Shown in pieces: positions 1-12,964 of a DNA stretch of 64,000 bases. The translations under genes were made by a program, and so were the position numbers. Numbering within the stretch: position 1 is the stretch's first letter; every line of letters starts with the position of its first letter. The stretch covers positions 32,039,501 to 32,103,500 of the forward strand of contig CM065387.1 in assembly GCA_033060915.1 (NCBI GenBank). The letters run 5' to 3'. The notes under the pieces were generated by a model. It made no database searches. It worked only from the letters and a program-made list of their open reading frames with translations, and had not been told where the DNA came from. This stretch comes from Euryodendron excelsum. Lineage: Eukaryota; Streptophyta; Magnoliopsida; Ericales; Pentaphylacaceae.

Positions 1-771
1 TACAGGTATGCTACTTGAGACGCACTCACTAGAACTGTCTTCATTGCCTCCATGGCCTTTAAAGCAAGCAATAGCACATTTTCACTCAACACATGGAAGC
101 AAACAAACATTTAAAACAAGTAATTGCACATTTTCACTCAACAAATGGAAGCAACCAGAAACTTCTACCAGTATTGGTCTCGTAACAGAATAAGGTACAA
201 AAAGAGACACCTAGAAGCAAAACCAGCAAGGAGAATATGAAATAACTATGCAGGCCCCTTCACTTAAACCCGAAAAGATACAATGACCAAAGGGGGAAGA
301 GAGGGAAGAAAAATGGGAGGAAAGGGCCCCGGGGGAAGGGGGTGGAGGAGAACATGGACAGAGACAAAGACCAAGAAAAGAAAAAAAATGAGAGAGAGAG
401 AGATAGAGAAGCAGGAGATGAAGTGTTGTAAAACAAGCAAAAGGAGGTTCCAAGAAAAAGTAGAGCGAGGCAGTAACATCATGTTTCTGATAAGTATAGA
501 GCAAGGCAGTAACATTTACAGCATGTCTAATAATAATGAAGCATGAGACATGGAGAGAAGACCATTTCAATCCAAACAAAAAAAATCCTTTACAACAATA
601 AAAGAGCATTTTAGAAACAATCTTAGATGCTGGGGAGGAGAGAGGGTAGGGTTTGAGTGAACAGCCAATAGGAATAGGCACATCCTTTTCCTAAATTCAA
701 AAATTTCAATGAAATGGCCATGAACCAGATATTCATGTCTGCTATACAAAAAATAGGATAAACTTGCACAC
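1..771 (-). other. Partial intron 5 of the SLC35F-like gene
   Basis: This sequence follows the donor GTGTGC at 771-766 (minus strand). The next exon is not inside the window; I looked for the expected continuation after NVSE and did not find it. The stretch holds purine-rich simple sequence around 280-420 and nothing that looks coding. Confidence 0.6.
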
Positions 772-2490
772 CTCGCTGACATTACTGATAGCATACAGTG
801 TAGATCCAGCAATCACAAGCATGTCCCCTTTAAGTGGGTTGCTCCCTCCTACAAGCCACAATAAAACTCATAAAATAAGGACAACTAATTTCAGAGTTTC
901 AGTATATAACATTTCTCTGAAAACAGATCCAACTAGAAATTGAGAAATTATACCCTGCAAAGTATATTCATGGACTCTTTTAGGATTAAAACCTAGACAT
1001 GCAATTATTACGTTGAGAAAGGGATGACAATTACAATATCAGATCAATATATCCAGATGAGCTCCATTCAAATAAGAATCTGGCTTATACATGTTTTTTT
1101 TTTTTTTTTTTTGGATAAGTAAAGCAACTTTTGAGACACATGTTATGGGTGAAATTGAACACACATTCAACAATCTTAATATTTGAAGTTGCTTAATTAG
1201 GTTCTTGAGTTTTTTCTTCTTTTTTTCATTTTCGCCCTCTTGTTTTTGTTTCTCTCTAAATTAAAATCTGGTCAAGTGTAAAACATGAGCCATACGGCCT
1301 ATGGCCATGACACCAAAAAGTAATGAATTTGATATTGCTTCTCTCCTCTTTGCTAGCCTATGAAAGTATAAAAGCACATTTGCTAAGGAGTTCCAAAATA
1401 CAACACTACCAAGATACAAGAAACCATGTGCAGGGGTGCCTTTGACCTTAGTAGTGAAGAAAACACCATTATACTAAGAAAACATATATCCATACCATTT
1501 ATTAAAAAGTGAGAACACCAGTTGGGTGTTCCCGTCTTCTAAAACCCTAACATCAACTAAAAATTTGAATAGAGGCTCCTATTTTTTTATGCAAATACAG
1601 ACAAGTCGGAAATTGATTAACTGATTTGTGACGGAGACAGGTAAAAAGGATGAGAGAAAAAAATTAGATTCCATAAAAAACTATCCCACTTCATTTTTTT
1701 TTTTTTTTTGGAGAAACTGCCTTTAATTGACCTCATCTATCTCACATGACTTTTTGTGCTACACACACAAAGTGTGTGCTGTCCCTCTAGTCTTATATAA
1801 CATTTTTTGTTAGTTGAAGAGACCTTAGGCAGTCTAATCAGTATCTTTTACAAATCTCAAGTCAACACACTCAGACCAGAAATAAAATTATTACCACTAA
1901 AAAGAAACTTATATAAAAAGTATAAACAATTTTAAGGATTTATGGACACCATAGTATATTATATGATTTTTACAAGGAACAGTAAACATACTCCCCTACA
2001 ATTGATGCATCTCTTTTACAAGACTTAGACCATACTCCAACAAGTATGAATGTCCCACCATATCTAGTAAATTTGTTACAAGTGGCTTCTTTATCAAGTA
2101 ATGATCGGCATCAACCAAGTTTCTCCGACTATTTCAATTAAGTTTTTTAAGAAAAACATTTAAAAAAAATGTTGCTTAAATTAAAAACTGTCTGCTATCC
2201 ATTTCACAGAAACTACCTACTATTAAAATTAAGCATATATGAAAATTTTAAATTAAGCATTAACAATGGGGAACCAAAAAAATTTATCCAATGACCAGTA
2301 AGAAAGCAAACAAACTTTAAATATAGATCAAATATATATATCAAAGTAGTTAAATGTCCATGGACTCCATAAATGTTTGACAAACCTGGCAAACCAAAGA
2401 CTTGTGTTGGGGGGCCAAGGTAAAAAAAAAAAAAAATTTTGTAAGGATCAAGGTAAAATTTCTTTATTTATTTATTTATTTTGGTTGTTG

Positions 2491-2521
<31 letters not shown>

Positions 2522-5500
2522 AATACACTATATTTGTTTGATCGTAAATACCCAAAAATCTATAGGAGGTATAAAGAATTTTGAAATTTTTGGGAGGGAC
2601 GCCCGGCGCCCCCCCCTCCCCCAGGTCTGTCCCTACACTTATACATTCAGAAGCTAGCCTCTAGCAAATTATGCTTTAAGAAGCATGGACATGCGGACAT
2701 TACAATTTTCAAACAATGCATGACATAACATGGAGGTGAAACAGGAAAATATTATTTTTTTATACATCTTTTTATTTTCTATATTTTAATTATATGAAAA
2801 TGTTACAGGCAACAGCCATTAAATTGCTTAGGCCATGAGATCCGCAGTAAAAATAGCACAGTCCAAATATAATTATACCAAAATTTTCCAAATACAAGAG
2901 ACTAAGAAGCACTAATACGGACATTGGACACAAATATGACACAACACAGACACACCGAAATGACAATTTTCAAAAAGATAAGGACACAACACAACAAGAA
3001 GTAAGTATATTTTTATATGTATACATGAAAATAATAACTGTTTCTTTATTTTTTTTACATTGTAAATACATTTATATTTTATTGTATCAAAATAATAAGA
3101 AATTATTTTGCACATTCTACGCGGTGGAAAAGAAGTATGATAAAAAAATTCATAATACTTATTTCAAACAAATTAAAATTTTTGAGTCTTAGAATTCCTA
3201 TAATTAAAAAGTCTAGAGGGATTTTACAGGTCTAAATCCACATGGTTTTTATTTTATAATTGAATCCCAAGTGAATTTTTCAGATTTTCAATGTGTACAA
3301 TATGTGTCCAAGTGATAACCATATATGTACCCCAAGTATTCAGACTCCAAGTACAAAAAATTTTAAAAAAAAATAATAGAACAAGTTAGGGCGCATATCC
3401 ATTAGATATTGGGAGTGTCTGACATGGTGCCCAACAAGAAAATGTAAACTTCTTAGAAGTGTCCATACTTTTTAGACAAGAGAAGAGCAGTCTCCAAAAA
3501 TGAAGAAGATCATATTCTTCAAAAAGAAAAGAAGAGCACAATCTTCTACAAGAAAAGAAAGCAAACGACAAAAGAAAACAAGAGCACTGTCTTCAAAAAG
3601 AAAAGGAGAGCAAAAGACAAAAGAGAAAAAAGAAGAACACTGTCATCCAAATAACAGAGAAAAAGAAGAAGTAGAAAAATAAAAGAAAAGCTGAGCAGAA
3701 TTCCAGAGGGCACCAGGTTTGGTACAGTTGGGCCTCTTGATGGAGATAAAAAATAAATAAATAATTTTAAGTTTATGTTTTGTTTTATTTGAGAATGTTA
3801 TCTTTAATAAGAGTCTATTTTAGATTTTGTTTCCTCAGTGGATAAGGCCATATAAGTAGTATATATATGGCTAACTGTGTAAGGTTTTAATTAGTTTTTT
3901 ATGATTATTGAATTGATTGAGTACTGAATTATCTCTCCGTAAGGTTTCTCTCCCCAGTTCGCTTCATCGTCTTTTCTACCCATTCTGATTCTTTTCTCCT
4001 TTTTTCTTCTACCTATTCTATTTCTACGATTCCTTAATTCTCTCATTACGTGTCCTACATCACCTCTCTTCTTTTTCTTCTTCTTCTTCTTCTTCTTCTT
4101 CTTCTTCTTCTTCTTCTTCTTCTTCCTCCTCTTTTGCGCCACCATTGCTATGCCACTGCTGCTGCTCTTTCCTTCTCTTCTTCTGCTGCTGCTGTGCTGT
4201 GCCTGCTGCCACTGCTTTTCTTCTTCATGGCTGTCTTGGATGTCCATAAAATGGAAAGCATGTCCGGAGTTTGTCCAGTGCATGTCTGGGTCAACAACTT
4301 TTTTTTAGAAGTTAGGACATGGATCTATGCTGTCTAACACGTGTCAACGCATGCCCATGACTGACAGGTGTTGAACATGCATACGGCCAAAGGCAACAGA
4401 TCTGGTACAGGAAGGTCTGTCTTCTTTCTCTTCTTCATCTTTTGTGCCTCTGTGGCTGCGCCACTGCTACTGCTGCGTCGCCGTTGCTGTGCTGCTGCTC
4501 TTTCCTCCTCTTCTTCTATTGCTGCAATGACCCTGCTGCCACCACTCTTCTTGTTCTTCTTGGTTGTGACTTGAACGTGTCCAGCATGTACCCAGGAAAA
4601 CAAAAATAGAACATGGGTCTACACATGTACATCAGCGCACGTCCAACACACCTCTCCTGTAGGTGTATTGGTGCTTCATAGATTGTGCTTATCATTTGTA
4701 TTTTTTTGGTTTACTTTTTTTTTTCTGGTTTAGCTTGTCATTGTTGATTAAGGAACAACAGAACAACTATTACACATACAATCCACATAAACATAACCAG
4801 TTAAGCAGACAACATCACCTTTTTCAGGGACACTGTGATTACATGCATTACAATTCACAATTCATGGACAAAACCAAACAACCCCCTCCTCCTCCTCCCA
4901 CATTTTGGAAAGGAAAAAACCAACAAAGAAGGTAAAACCACAAGAAAAAATTGTGACTATCACCATAGCAGGTGCATAAAAAGAACAGTACAAAGTTCAG
5001 ACTAATTACATAAAACGGCATTTACTTACCTGACCGGTCTTTTGCATGCACATCAGAAAAGACAACCACAATAAGACCAGCAACACAGATAGCAATGCCA
5101 ATAAATTTTCTGAATCTGTACTTTGTCTTCAAGAAGAACCAGGTGAGAAATATGACAGACGGGATTGTCCAACAATCCAGCAGCATAACACTTGTCAGGG
5201 ATGTGTACTGATATGCCTTCACCACTGCACATCAAAATATCTTCAAATCAACCCCTGTGAGTCTGTGACAGTTAACTTTATCAAATCAACAAAGAATCCA
5301 TCATTTATGTAGCTTATATTTGCATGTGTATCTTTTACATGGGAGGTCCCAAAATGGTTTTTTCATGTGAATTGAGAATTTTCTACTGAAAGTGGAGTAT
5401 TGTGCTTTTTACTATGAAAAGCGATAAATTCCATATGTGTATCAATCAATTTTATTTTATTTTTATAATTAAGAGTAAAATTGTATTTGAAAAGCATCAA

Positions 5501-8500
5501 GAGGATGCTACCCATGTACAAGACGGTTGAAAAAACCAAAAAGCCCCACGGGTAGTGTACTGCTTACACTTCCAAGGTATCTGAAATCCAAAAATTGGCC
5601 TAAATTGAGTGGAATCCTACCCAAAAGCCAACTATACAAAATAGCCAGAGAATTACTTTTCCCTCCGTACAGTGGTTGCTCTAACTCCTCAAAAGATGTC
5701 CTATTTCTCTCTCCCCACAAATCGACCACATCAAGCAAAATGGGTCAAGGATCCATGCTTTCCTCCTCCTATCCACCCTTCCAGCCCACCAACTGTGTAA
5801 ACACTCTTCCACCCCTTCACAGAACTCCTTTACAATTGCACAATGAAGGAAAATATGTGATACCAATTCTCCATCCCTCTGACATAGGTAGCACAAATTA
5901 TTAACGATTTGGAGCCTCCTAATCAGATTATAAATGGTTAGGATCTTCCCCCGATCCGCACAACAGACAAAAAATGCAACCTTCAAAGGCATGTCATGGG
6001 ACCAAATCTTCCTCCAAAACCAATCCACCCCTCTTTGACCCAAAAGCAAGTTATAGAAGGACTTCACACTGAATTTGAACTCCCTAAATGCTAACCATAG
6101 CAAAACATCATGCCCAGTCCCAATGTTATAAATAGTAAATCATCTCACGCATCTCCTCATATTCCCCAATCTCCCAGTTCTAAAGGTTTCTTCTCATATG
6201 TAAGTCCTAAGGAAATTAACTATTCACACATCGAAGATAATCATGCACAAAACCTCCTGATCCACCGCTAAAGAAAACATAGCTGGAAAAGCCTCCTCCA
6301 AACTCCCACTACTCTTCTCCAATACCTCTCTCCTTCACAAGAAAATCTCCACAACCATTTCCCCAAGAGGGCTGTGTTAAATAGACCATTCCCTCTGTGT
6401 ATCCCAAGGGTCAAAATTTCGTTTCGAGGGGTCGTTTCGGTTGGCTCAGAAACGGAAAAGTTTTGGAAACATTTCGGAAATGTTTCGGAATGTTTCGGAA
6501 ACATTTCCAAAGTGAGAAATATTAAAATAGTAAAATACAATCTTTTGTATAAAAATTGTACACCTTTTATAAAAATTTTAAATTCGGGTTAATACAACTT
6601 ATTGTTTAGGCATATAGCATTGTGTTTTGATACATTTTTCTATGTTTCAGTGTGTTTTAATTGTAATAATAGTGTTTCGTTATTCCACTAGTATTTCGTT
6701 TCTGTCCCTTAAGAAACGGAAACTTTTCGGCCGTTTCGGTGGAAACAAATAGAAATTTTGTTCCTTGGTGTATCCATCGTTACTTTCATTAATAACCGAC
6801 CCAATCAGTTTTCAAAATGATACCTCCTGATAGTGGCATCTTTTGGTCTCAAAACTACCATCAAAAATCAAAATTCTCGGTGTTAATTTCCACAGTTCTT
6901 AAATATAGGTAAACATTTTTCTCTCTAACCAATGGTAGTCTGAATCAGCAGTATTGTGTTTAACTATTAATCCATCCATTATATCCTCAAAAAATCATTA
7001 ACTGGTTTTCAAACCAACCGCTTCCCCAATGCTGTGTCTCATTCATCCAGTACACTTTCCACTAATCTAGATAGGGCATGTTGAAGTGTAAGACCAAGAA
7101 AGAGATCTTATAGCAGAAGACTAGAATCATAACCCAATCTTCCAATGAACGGGGAGAAGATGTGTCCAGAATACTCTAGGACTATTGTTATAGATATATC
7201 GAATTTACTTCAATTGCAGCACATAATCATAGGATGTTGTTACCATCGTTGAAGAATACAGTCACACTATTGAGAAGCAACTGTTAGAAAGATTACTTCT
7301 GGTTGAACTTTTTACTTCTTTTTCATAAGTTACTTCTGATTAAACTTATGGGTTTGCTAATGTTCTTTGTATTGCATTCCAGCATTATACTTTGAAAAGT
7401 TCTATTGCAAAAGAAATTCAAGAGGGATGGGGAGCTGTGGCCCATAAGGTGGTGGGTGCTGGGGAGGTCCGTTTTCCTTTTTTTTTTTGTGGTGGGGGGG
7501 CGGAGGGACGGGGGGGTGTGGGAGGAAAAGTAGAGAATGAAAAAAAAGCCAGCTACCACCAACTATGTGAGCAACTTGGAAAGAACCACAGCACAGTTCC
7601 CCTCCACAGCTAAGGTTCATCATAAAGTCTCACTGTATTCCACATACCTTCTATTTTTAAGAAACTGACAGAGACCAGAAATGATTGGAGTATCATCAGT
7701 ACAAGTCATTTCTGTTTTTCCTTAAAGATGCAACCAATTGCAAACCAGCTGAAACACTATAACAGTCTCCAGGCGTCATAAATTATTGTAGAGCCACTAC
7801 AAATCTGTGGTAACAATTTTTCTACACTACAGTGCAAATAATTACACATTGCCTATTTACGTGTACAATTTCCAGAAACATGACCGTATGGAGTAACACA
7901 TATATGGTAAGAGAAGTAATGATATCTGATAAGTTTCAGCATTCTTTTAAAGCATATTAGTCCAGTGAGAGTAGCAACCACCGACACAAAATCAAAACTG
8001 AAAATACAAGGTCTCCAATCTAATGCAACTAACAATAAAAAATTGAACCAAAAGGTCTTGGCATCTATAGAACTGAAAGTATAGCAAATTGAGTACATAA
8101 ACCAAATTAATGGACCTCTCACTGTGTTGTATAACACATAGGAAATAAAAGTAACATGCATTGAGATAATTGAAGAATTACAAGATAAGATAAAAGTGCA
8201 TAAACCATGAGTGTGGCATCTTGTTTTGAATTTAGGATGCAATGAGAAACAACATATATTTACATATCTACTTCTAACACATGGAATAAAAAGGAAAGTA
8301 ATATCACCATTAGTATGTCATACTTACCAAGAAAATTGCCCTCTACATCTACCAACCCAAGAATAATGTAGTAATACCATTTTGCCTGCATAGATTCCAA
8401 AAACCAAGCATGCATTTAACGATAAGAAAAGGGTACTAATTTGGCGATTATGTGACAATGAAAGAGCATCATTGCATCATACATTCAATAAATAAAAATT

Positions 8501-11486
8501 AAATAAACTTGTAAGAATACCCCCATTCAAATATTGGCTATTAAAACAATCAACCCATACGGCCTTAACACTCACATAGAAATTGGAATCCTGCTCTCCA
8601 TTCTAGCACTTACAAATCACTTCTGTAACTAAAACATGGAATGTTAAATGATCTTCAATGAATATTTCAATCCCTTAATCCCTATTTCTACATCTCAAAT
8701 TCGCTTTAAATTGTCTCCAGGCCTCACCGTTAATGTTCGTCACACATCACTTGGTACTGCTTTGGAAGCCCCCTTCAGCTTTAGGTTTTCAAGTGATTAT
8801 TACTCATTCATAATAACATCCACATCAATACTGCACTAAGTTGTTTTTGGTGTCCCAGCATTCATCTCGTTTCGTTAATATAGAATTTACCCAACAGCTT
8901 ACTTCAAATACGAAGATCACATAATATTATAATACAATCAGGCAAACCAACCAAATCTCTACCTTCTTATAATCAGAGTAGAACAGGTATTCATATGTAT
9001 CCTCAAACAACATGATGCAGACCATCAAGAGCTCAAGGAAAAAGTAAAAGTAAAAATGAGTAAAATTTGGAAATTGGTTGGTTTTAAGCTGAACCCGTTT
9101 AGGACCTATTGGAATCATGGGTAATGAAGCTTTTAGTGTTACTGGATTCCTATTTTATAGTTATTTAGGTTAGGTACGAATCTGGTTGTTCTTTTATATG
9201 TTTTAATAGTATTTCATAGGTATTTTGGCAATTTTCAGAATTCCTGGACATGGGCTATAGGGGTCACCCATGGTCATCTTGTGGGTCAAGTTATGTAATT
9301 GAGTTTTAATTTATGAGTCCTTTTTGGTTTTAGATAGGTTTTAGAAGTGAAAAGTCTAGTTTCCTATTTAGGAGTCCAAGTGGTTTAGGAATTCTCTGAA
9401 GTCTATATAAAGAAGTGTAATACTTCCAATTCAATAGATTATATGTTGTACAGAATTTTTTGAAGCTTTGAAGCTCTCTTACGAATAGCGTAAAGCAATT
9501 CTAACCCTCGGTGGGATACTTAACAGTTTCTAGATGTGATGCCTAGAATTTTCTTCTTCTCTTTATTCTGATTTGGCCAATTTCCAGCAAGTCTTTCTGC
9601 CAACAAGTTGCCGCATCCAACCCTTCCCTTGAAATCCTAATACTCAATCTTGTACCTAAACCCTGTTTTCTAGAAATTCCCAGAACTCCCCCTGCAATTG
9701 GAAAAATCCAGCAAGCTAAACCATTTTTTTTTTTCAAGGGCAGCCTTAAACCTCCACCACTTTGATCCTTTAACCCTAACTCTATATTCCCAACCCTCTT
9801 TCAAGTAGAAACCATATACCATCAAACCTGGTTGTGGGACCGCTTAACATTCCTAGTTAAATGTTTTGTCCCGCATCACAGTAACAACGTCAGTCACCCT
9901 TAACTAAAAGGGGTTTGAAAGTTGCATGCCATCAATTCCTGGTTGGTCCAGATGTTGTTTCTAAGTGAAAAATAGCAAAGATAGATAGATGAAAGGAGCA
10001 AGTTACAAAAGCAAAAGGACGGATCAAGCCTCTTTTCCGTATGCCTTCTCACTGAAGACATCATAATTTTAGCCTTATTTCAGATGGAGTCTCTGGAAGC
10101 ATGTTCCTCCAGAGGTAATAAGGTAGATCATCACTTGGCTGCACATGCTTATGCTTGTAAGATGTAAGACTTGAGCCGGAAGAGCCGCCGGAACTCTTGT
10201 AGACTCTCATCAAACCAGATTCTCCTTGCTTTCTTACAATAAATTGACTCTTCCCAACTTACACTTATGTGCACACATGCACACAAAATCCCATATGTTT
10301 GTTTAAACCAGGAAAGGGAAGAAGGGAAAACTTATTGATAATCATAAACCTCACTGAGCAAAAACAGATCATTCTATCACCTACCTTGCTTCAGAAGCAC
10401 GTATCTTAATGTCTGTCAGTTTAGCATATCAGGAGCCTTACTGACGATGCATACTTCAGTTTATTTTGTTTAGATCTCTCAGAGTCTTCTACCTCCTTTT
10501 AAAGCCTTGAACTTTCACCAGTGGTTTTTTGTCCTTGGTTGAAGCGTCTGGAGTCCAAACAATTGGGGAAAAGAAAAAGCACGCAGAAGACAAACCCAAC
10601 CCTCATACACACTTTCTTTCAAAGCTGCTTTGGGACTCTCAAGCATGCCTCCACTTCGTATTTCCTTTTCTGTTGACAAGATGAACTCATAATTCATTCT
10701 TGAAAATCGACAGTTAAAAACTTCTTGATTTCAACCACTATTTTGCTCCAAAAAACATTGTATTACCGCAAGTCCAGGTAAACAAAAAAACATGAGGGCA
10801 TTGCAATTAGAAGTGCAGCAATAGCATTAATTTACTTACGAAATGAGAATATATAAAGCTGAACAACAAAAGACTAACCTTGAGAGCTTTCTTTCGATAT
10901 AGTAAAGTGCCTCCATACACTAGTGCCAGGAGCACATAATTTAGAAAAGACTGTGAGGTTGGTGCATTAATTCCTACAATACACGAAGTTATATATAAAT
11001 CAAATTATATAAAATGTCAAATGACTAAATCATCATACTGAACAACTTAATAAGATGTTAAGAAGGAGGAAACGAAATTGAGATATGATATATCAAGATG
11101 CAAAATTATGTAATTTTCCATACCCATAAACAGTAAGCATAAGAATATTTCACAAAAAAGAAAACTCATAATGTCAAAAAGTGGAAGAGGAACGTGAGTT
11201 TGCAATGCAAATATTAAGAATAACAATTTATTCTCTATAAAAAATTAACAAAATAAGAAACGGGATTAACAATCTTATTGAGAGTGCAAAAAATTTTAAA
11301 AAAAATACCCATAAATATAACTAGGCTAGAATGCTAGTCCTGGTTATAAATAGAACAAAAAGAGAGACCTTTTCTGGCGAGTTCGGATGAAGAAAAGCCT
11401 GTGGAAGTGATCAGAAGAGAAAGAAGCTGCCCCAACACAAGACCCACCAATGTCTTCTTCGTCCAGAATTCCTTAAACGCCATCAT
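772..11486 (-). CDS. SLC35F1/F2-like (DUF914) transporter, 5' five exons, 3' end outside window
   Basis: A spliced gene of the SLC35F (DUF914, EamA/DMT superfamily) multi-pass transporters. Exons on the minus strand: 11486-11369, 10973-10879, 8385-8328, 5224-5030, 848-772. All four introns are GT-AG and the phases join exactly (543 bases, 181 codons). The start is the first of two ATGs (MMAFKEFW). Hydrophobic segments visible in order: LVGLVLGQLLSLLITSTGF (exon 1), SFLNYVLLALVYGG (exon 2), YYYIILGLVDVEGNFLVVK (exons 3-4), SVMLLDCWTIPSVIFLTWFF and FIGIAICVAGLIVVVFSD (exon 4), MLVIAGSTLYAISNVSE (exon 5). From family knowledge the full protein is about 330-350 residues, so roughly half lies left of base 1. 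Introns of 2.5, 3.1 and 4.2 kb hold transposon insertions, but splice sites look intact. No stop or frameshift is seen. The transported substrate is not known from sequence; plant members are only loosely annotated as nucleotide-sugar-like or anthocyanin-related membrane proteins. Confidence 0.9.
2490..2517 (+). repeat. Homopolymer G run (28 G)
   Basis: A continuous run of 28 G directly followed by CGCC, preceded by a TTTA microsatellite (about 2460-2482). It lies inside intron 4 of the SLC35F-like gene. Length in the real genome is uncertain because such runs are error-prone in sequencing. Confidence 0.95.
4075..4125 (+). repeat. (TTC)n microsatellite
   Basis: About 17 uninterrupted TTC units, flanked by further TTC/CTG-rich imperfect repeats to 4220 and again at 4420-4560. 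On the minus strand this reads as poly-Lys codons, which is artefactual coding. Confidence 0.95.
5450..6850 (-). mobile_element. LINE (non-LTR retrotransposon) 3' fragment, degenerate
   Basis: Minus-strand translation gives the typical plant LINE C-terminal part: NTALLGKWLWRF near 6350, then the FKFSVKSFYNLL block (6085-6050), then the zf-RVT zinc-binding motif CYLCQRDGELVSHIFLHC (about 5890-5835), then WLLGRIP/LPVGLFGF near the end. The frames shift between these pieces and stops occur, so it is dead. The low-coordinate end (5440-5465) reads as an A-rich tail on the minus strand. The hAT MITE at 6405-6767 is inserted in it. The upstream limit near 6850 is a guess. It lies in intron 3 of the SLC35F-like gene, in the same orientation as the gene. 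Confidence 0.8.
6405..6767. mobile_element. hAT-type MITE, copy 1
   Basis: A 363-bp element flanked by the perfect 8-bp direct repeat GTGTATCC (6397-6404 and 6768-6775). Its ends form an inverted repeat: CAAGGGTCAAAATTTCG at the left, and the complement of the right end reads CAAGGAACAAAATTTC. The interior is full of short TTTCGGAAA-like palindromes and has no coding capacity. Eight-bp duplications and CA-GG ends point to the hAT superfamily. A second copy with its own 8-bp duplication is at 38365-38739. Confidence 0.88.
6851..8327 (-). other. Rest of intron 3 of the SLC35F-like gene
   Basis: No gene seen. A G/GGGGGA-rich patch lies at 7490-7520. The donor of exon 3 (GTAAGTA) is at 8327-8321. 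The remainder is AT-rich sequence without recognisable repeats. Confidence 0.5.
9137..9896 (+). mobile_element. Probable solo LTR or LTR remnant in intron 2
   Basis: The block has an LTR-like layout on the plus strand: start TGTTAC, a TATA box in GTCTATATAAAG near 9402-9413, a T-rich leader, and a C-rich end (GTCCCGCATCACAGTAACA). TGTTAC and GTAACA are inverted ends. I could not find a matching 5-bp duplication (left TTTAG, right ACGTC), so the exact boundaries are uncertain. It lies in intron 2 of the SLC35F-like gene, opposite to the gene. Confidence 0.4.
9897..10878 (-). other. Remaining part of intron 2 of the SLC35F-like gene
   Basis: No conserved coding signal. A short minus-strand frame at 10515-10697 has no recognisable domain and lies wholly in the intron. 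The exon 2 donor is GTTAGT at 10878-10873. Confidence 0.5.
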
Positions 11487-11488
11487 AT

Positions 11489-11508
11489 TCTCTCTCTCTC
11501 TCTCTCTC
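11489..11508 (+). repeat. (TC)10 microsatellite just upstream of the SLC35F-like start codon
   Basis: Ten TC units end only three bases before the ATG on the coding (minus) strand, where they read as GA repeats in the 5' leader. Purine or pyrimidine repeats in 5' leaders are common in plants. A TATA-like stretch (CTATATAGG on the minus strand, near 11675) lies about 190 bases upstream and could be the core promoter; this is an inference from position only. Confidence 0.85.
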
Positions 11509-11699
11509 GAATTTGGAAAAGAAAAATTAACAAAGGGCATAAAATACTCCGAAACCCAATAACCCCATTTCCGTTCCACACCCTGATCTTTAACAGAGCA
11601 TATATAGAGTGATTCTCGGAGAGACAGAACACAAAAGACTCCCTCTTTGTCACGCAATTTATATGGAATACCTATATAGACATAGATATACAGCTATAT

Positions 11700-12964
11700 A
11701 ACTCAATAGCAGAGGGAATATGTACAGATGAATGTGGTGATGATGATATCCAGAATAGAAATTGACAATGAAAGGTTCGTTTTAATCTGAAAGACCTCCA
11801 CTGAACCAACGGCTGCGAGAAGCTGCCAAAATTCTTGTAACATTTTTTTTTTCTGTTTTTGGGTGTTCTCCACTCTCAAATTCTCAATCAATCCTTTGAA
11901 TTTTGATAGAAAATGGCACTAACAACTTTCGTATTTTTCCTTTCAATAACAATGAGATTGAACAATTATACAATCTCTCCACAGTCCCACACATGCAATG
12001 CAACTACAATACAAAGTCCGTGCTATGGTACTTTGGATGCAATTGTACAGTCAGTATTTAATATCACCTATATTTTTTATTTTCTATGTTATTTTCAAAA
12101 ATAACAACCTAGCATTTTATAAAGTTTGTCCAAATGCAATTCTTTTAAAAATCTCAATTTGATATGAAAAACATTAACCATTTGATTTATCTAAAAAAAT
12201 TTAAAATATTTTTTAAATCAAATAACTTTTTTACAAAATTGATACTAAAATTGTAAAATAATATCAATTTATTATATGTGCGATCTCCAGTTTCACATGT
12301 TTATAAATAAATAAAAAATATGGGACGCATTATTAAAAGTATTGATAGTGCATAACTACACAAATTATGATTGCATCAAAATCTTACCCTCGCGAGTAGC
12401 ATCACATTATGAAAAAAAAATTTACTTAGATAGACCAATTTAGAAGCAGAGCTTATGAAATTTGACAAGAATCATGAGTGTGACCTTATGATAGACCTTT
12501 TTTTGTGAAGTTTTAAAAAAAAAATTGAGGATAAGTTTTGAAAGGAAAAAAGATTTTAAGGGTAAGTATGTGGGTCCTACATAGGGATGACATGATGAAA
12601 GGGGGGATTGGAGAGGAAGCTTGAGCCATAAAACTTGCGAGTATGCGATTCGGTTGGCTGAGTAGTTTGTGTCATAGTAGGAAACTAGCACTGAAAAGGA
12701 ATGTATTTTCTTTTCTAGGAAAAGTATGGTAGAAAAAGTAAAAAGGAAAGGACAGCAATCCTCTTTTGAGCACCACCACTGGTGGTTTGTGAGTATTCAT
12801 ATTTGACTTAGTTTTGGCTTTTTGAGACTTCAGAGGGCCAGCCTACCAGGGGACTTAAGTACTTTAGTTGGGTTACGATCCTAGTGGATGTGGTTTGGTT
12901 GCTTGGTAGGTCCAGTAGATGGTGATAAAGTTCTCTTTAAATTATTCATAACACTTTTTAGCTT
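11700..12964. other. Gene-free stretch upstream of the SLC35F-like gene
   Basis: AT-rich intergenic sequence. Short open frames at 11703-11891, 11913-12104 and 12440-12691 show no domain or conserved motif. It should include the distal promoter of the SLC35F-like gene; no specific motif is asserted. Confidence 0.5.

Larger units (their letters stand above)
849..5029 (-). other. Intron 4 of the SLC35F-like gene, rich in simple repeats
   Basis: A 4.2-kb intron with donor GTAAGT at 5029-5024 and an AG acceptor at 850-849. It contains a 28-base G run (2490-2517), a TTC microsatellite (about 4075-4125), T or A runs near 1098, 1693 and 2425, and purine-rich stretches near 3490-3700. The low-complexity reading frames here (poly-Lys, poly-Leu) come from these repeats. 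The block 2405-2635 around the G run has a C/G-rich end at 2600-2630 that resembles a non-autonomous element boundary, but no clean target-site duplication was found. Confidence 0.6.

Noticed and set aside
2405..2635. Possible relative of the hAT-like element at 45763
   Set aside because: Both contain GGCGCCGGGCG-like ends near C/G runs, but terminal repeats and a duplication could not be matched, so it is not annotated as an element.
3891..4603. Open frames with poly-Lys or poly-Leu on both strands
   Set aside because: They are direct translations of TTC and CTG-type microsatellites in intron 4 of the SLC35F-like gene, with no domain.
5508..5904. Plus-strand frame 5527-5904
   Set aside because: It is antisense to the LINE zf-RVT region, which explains its openness.
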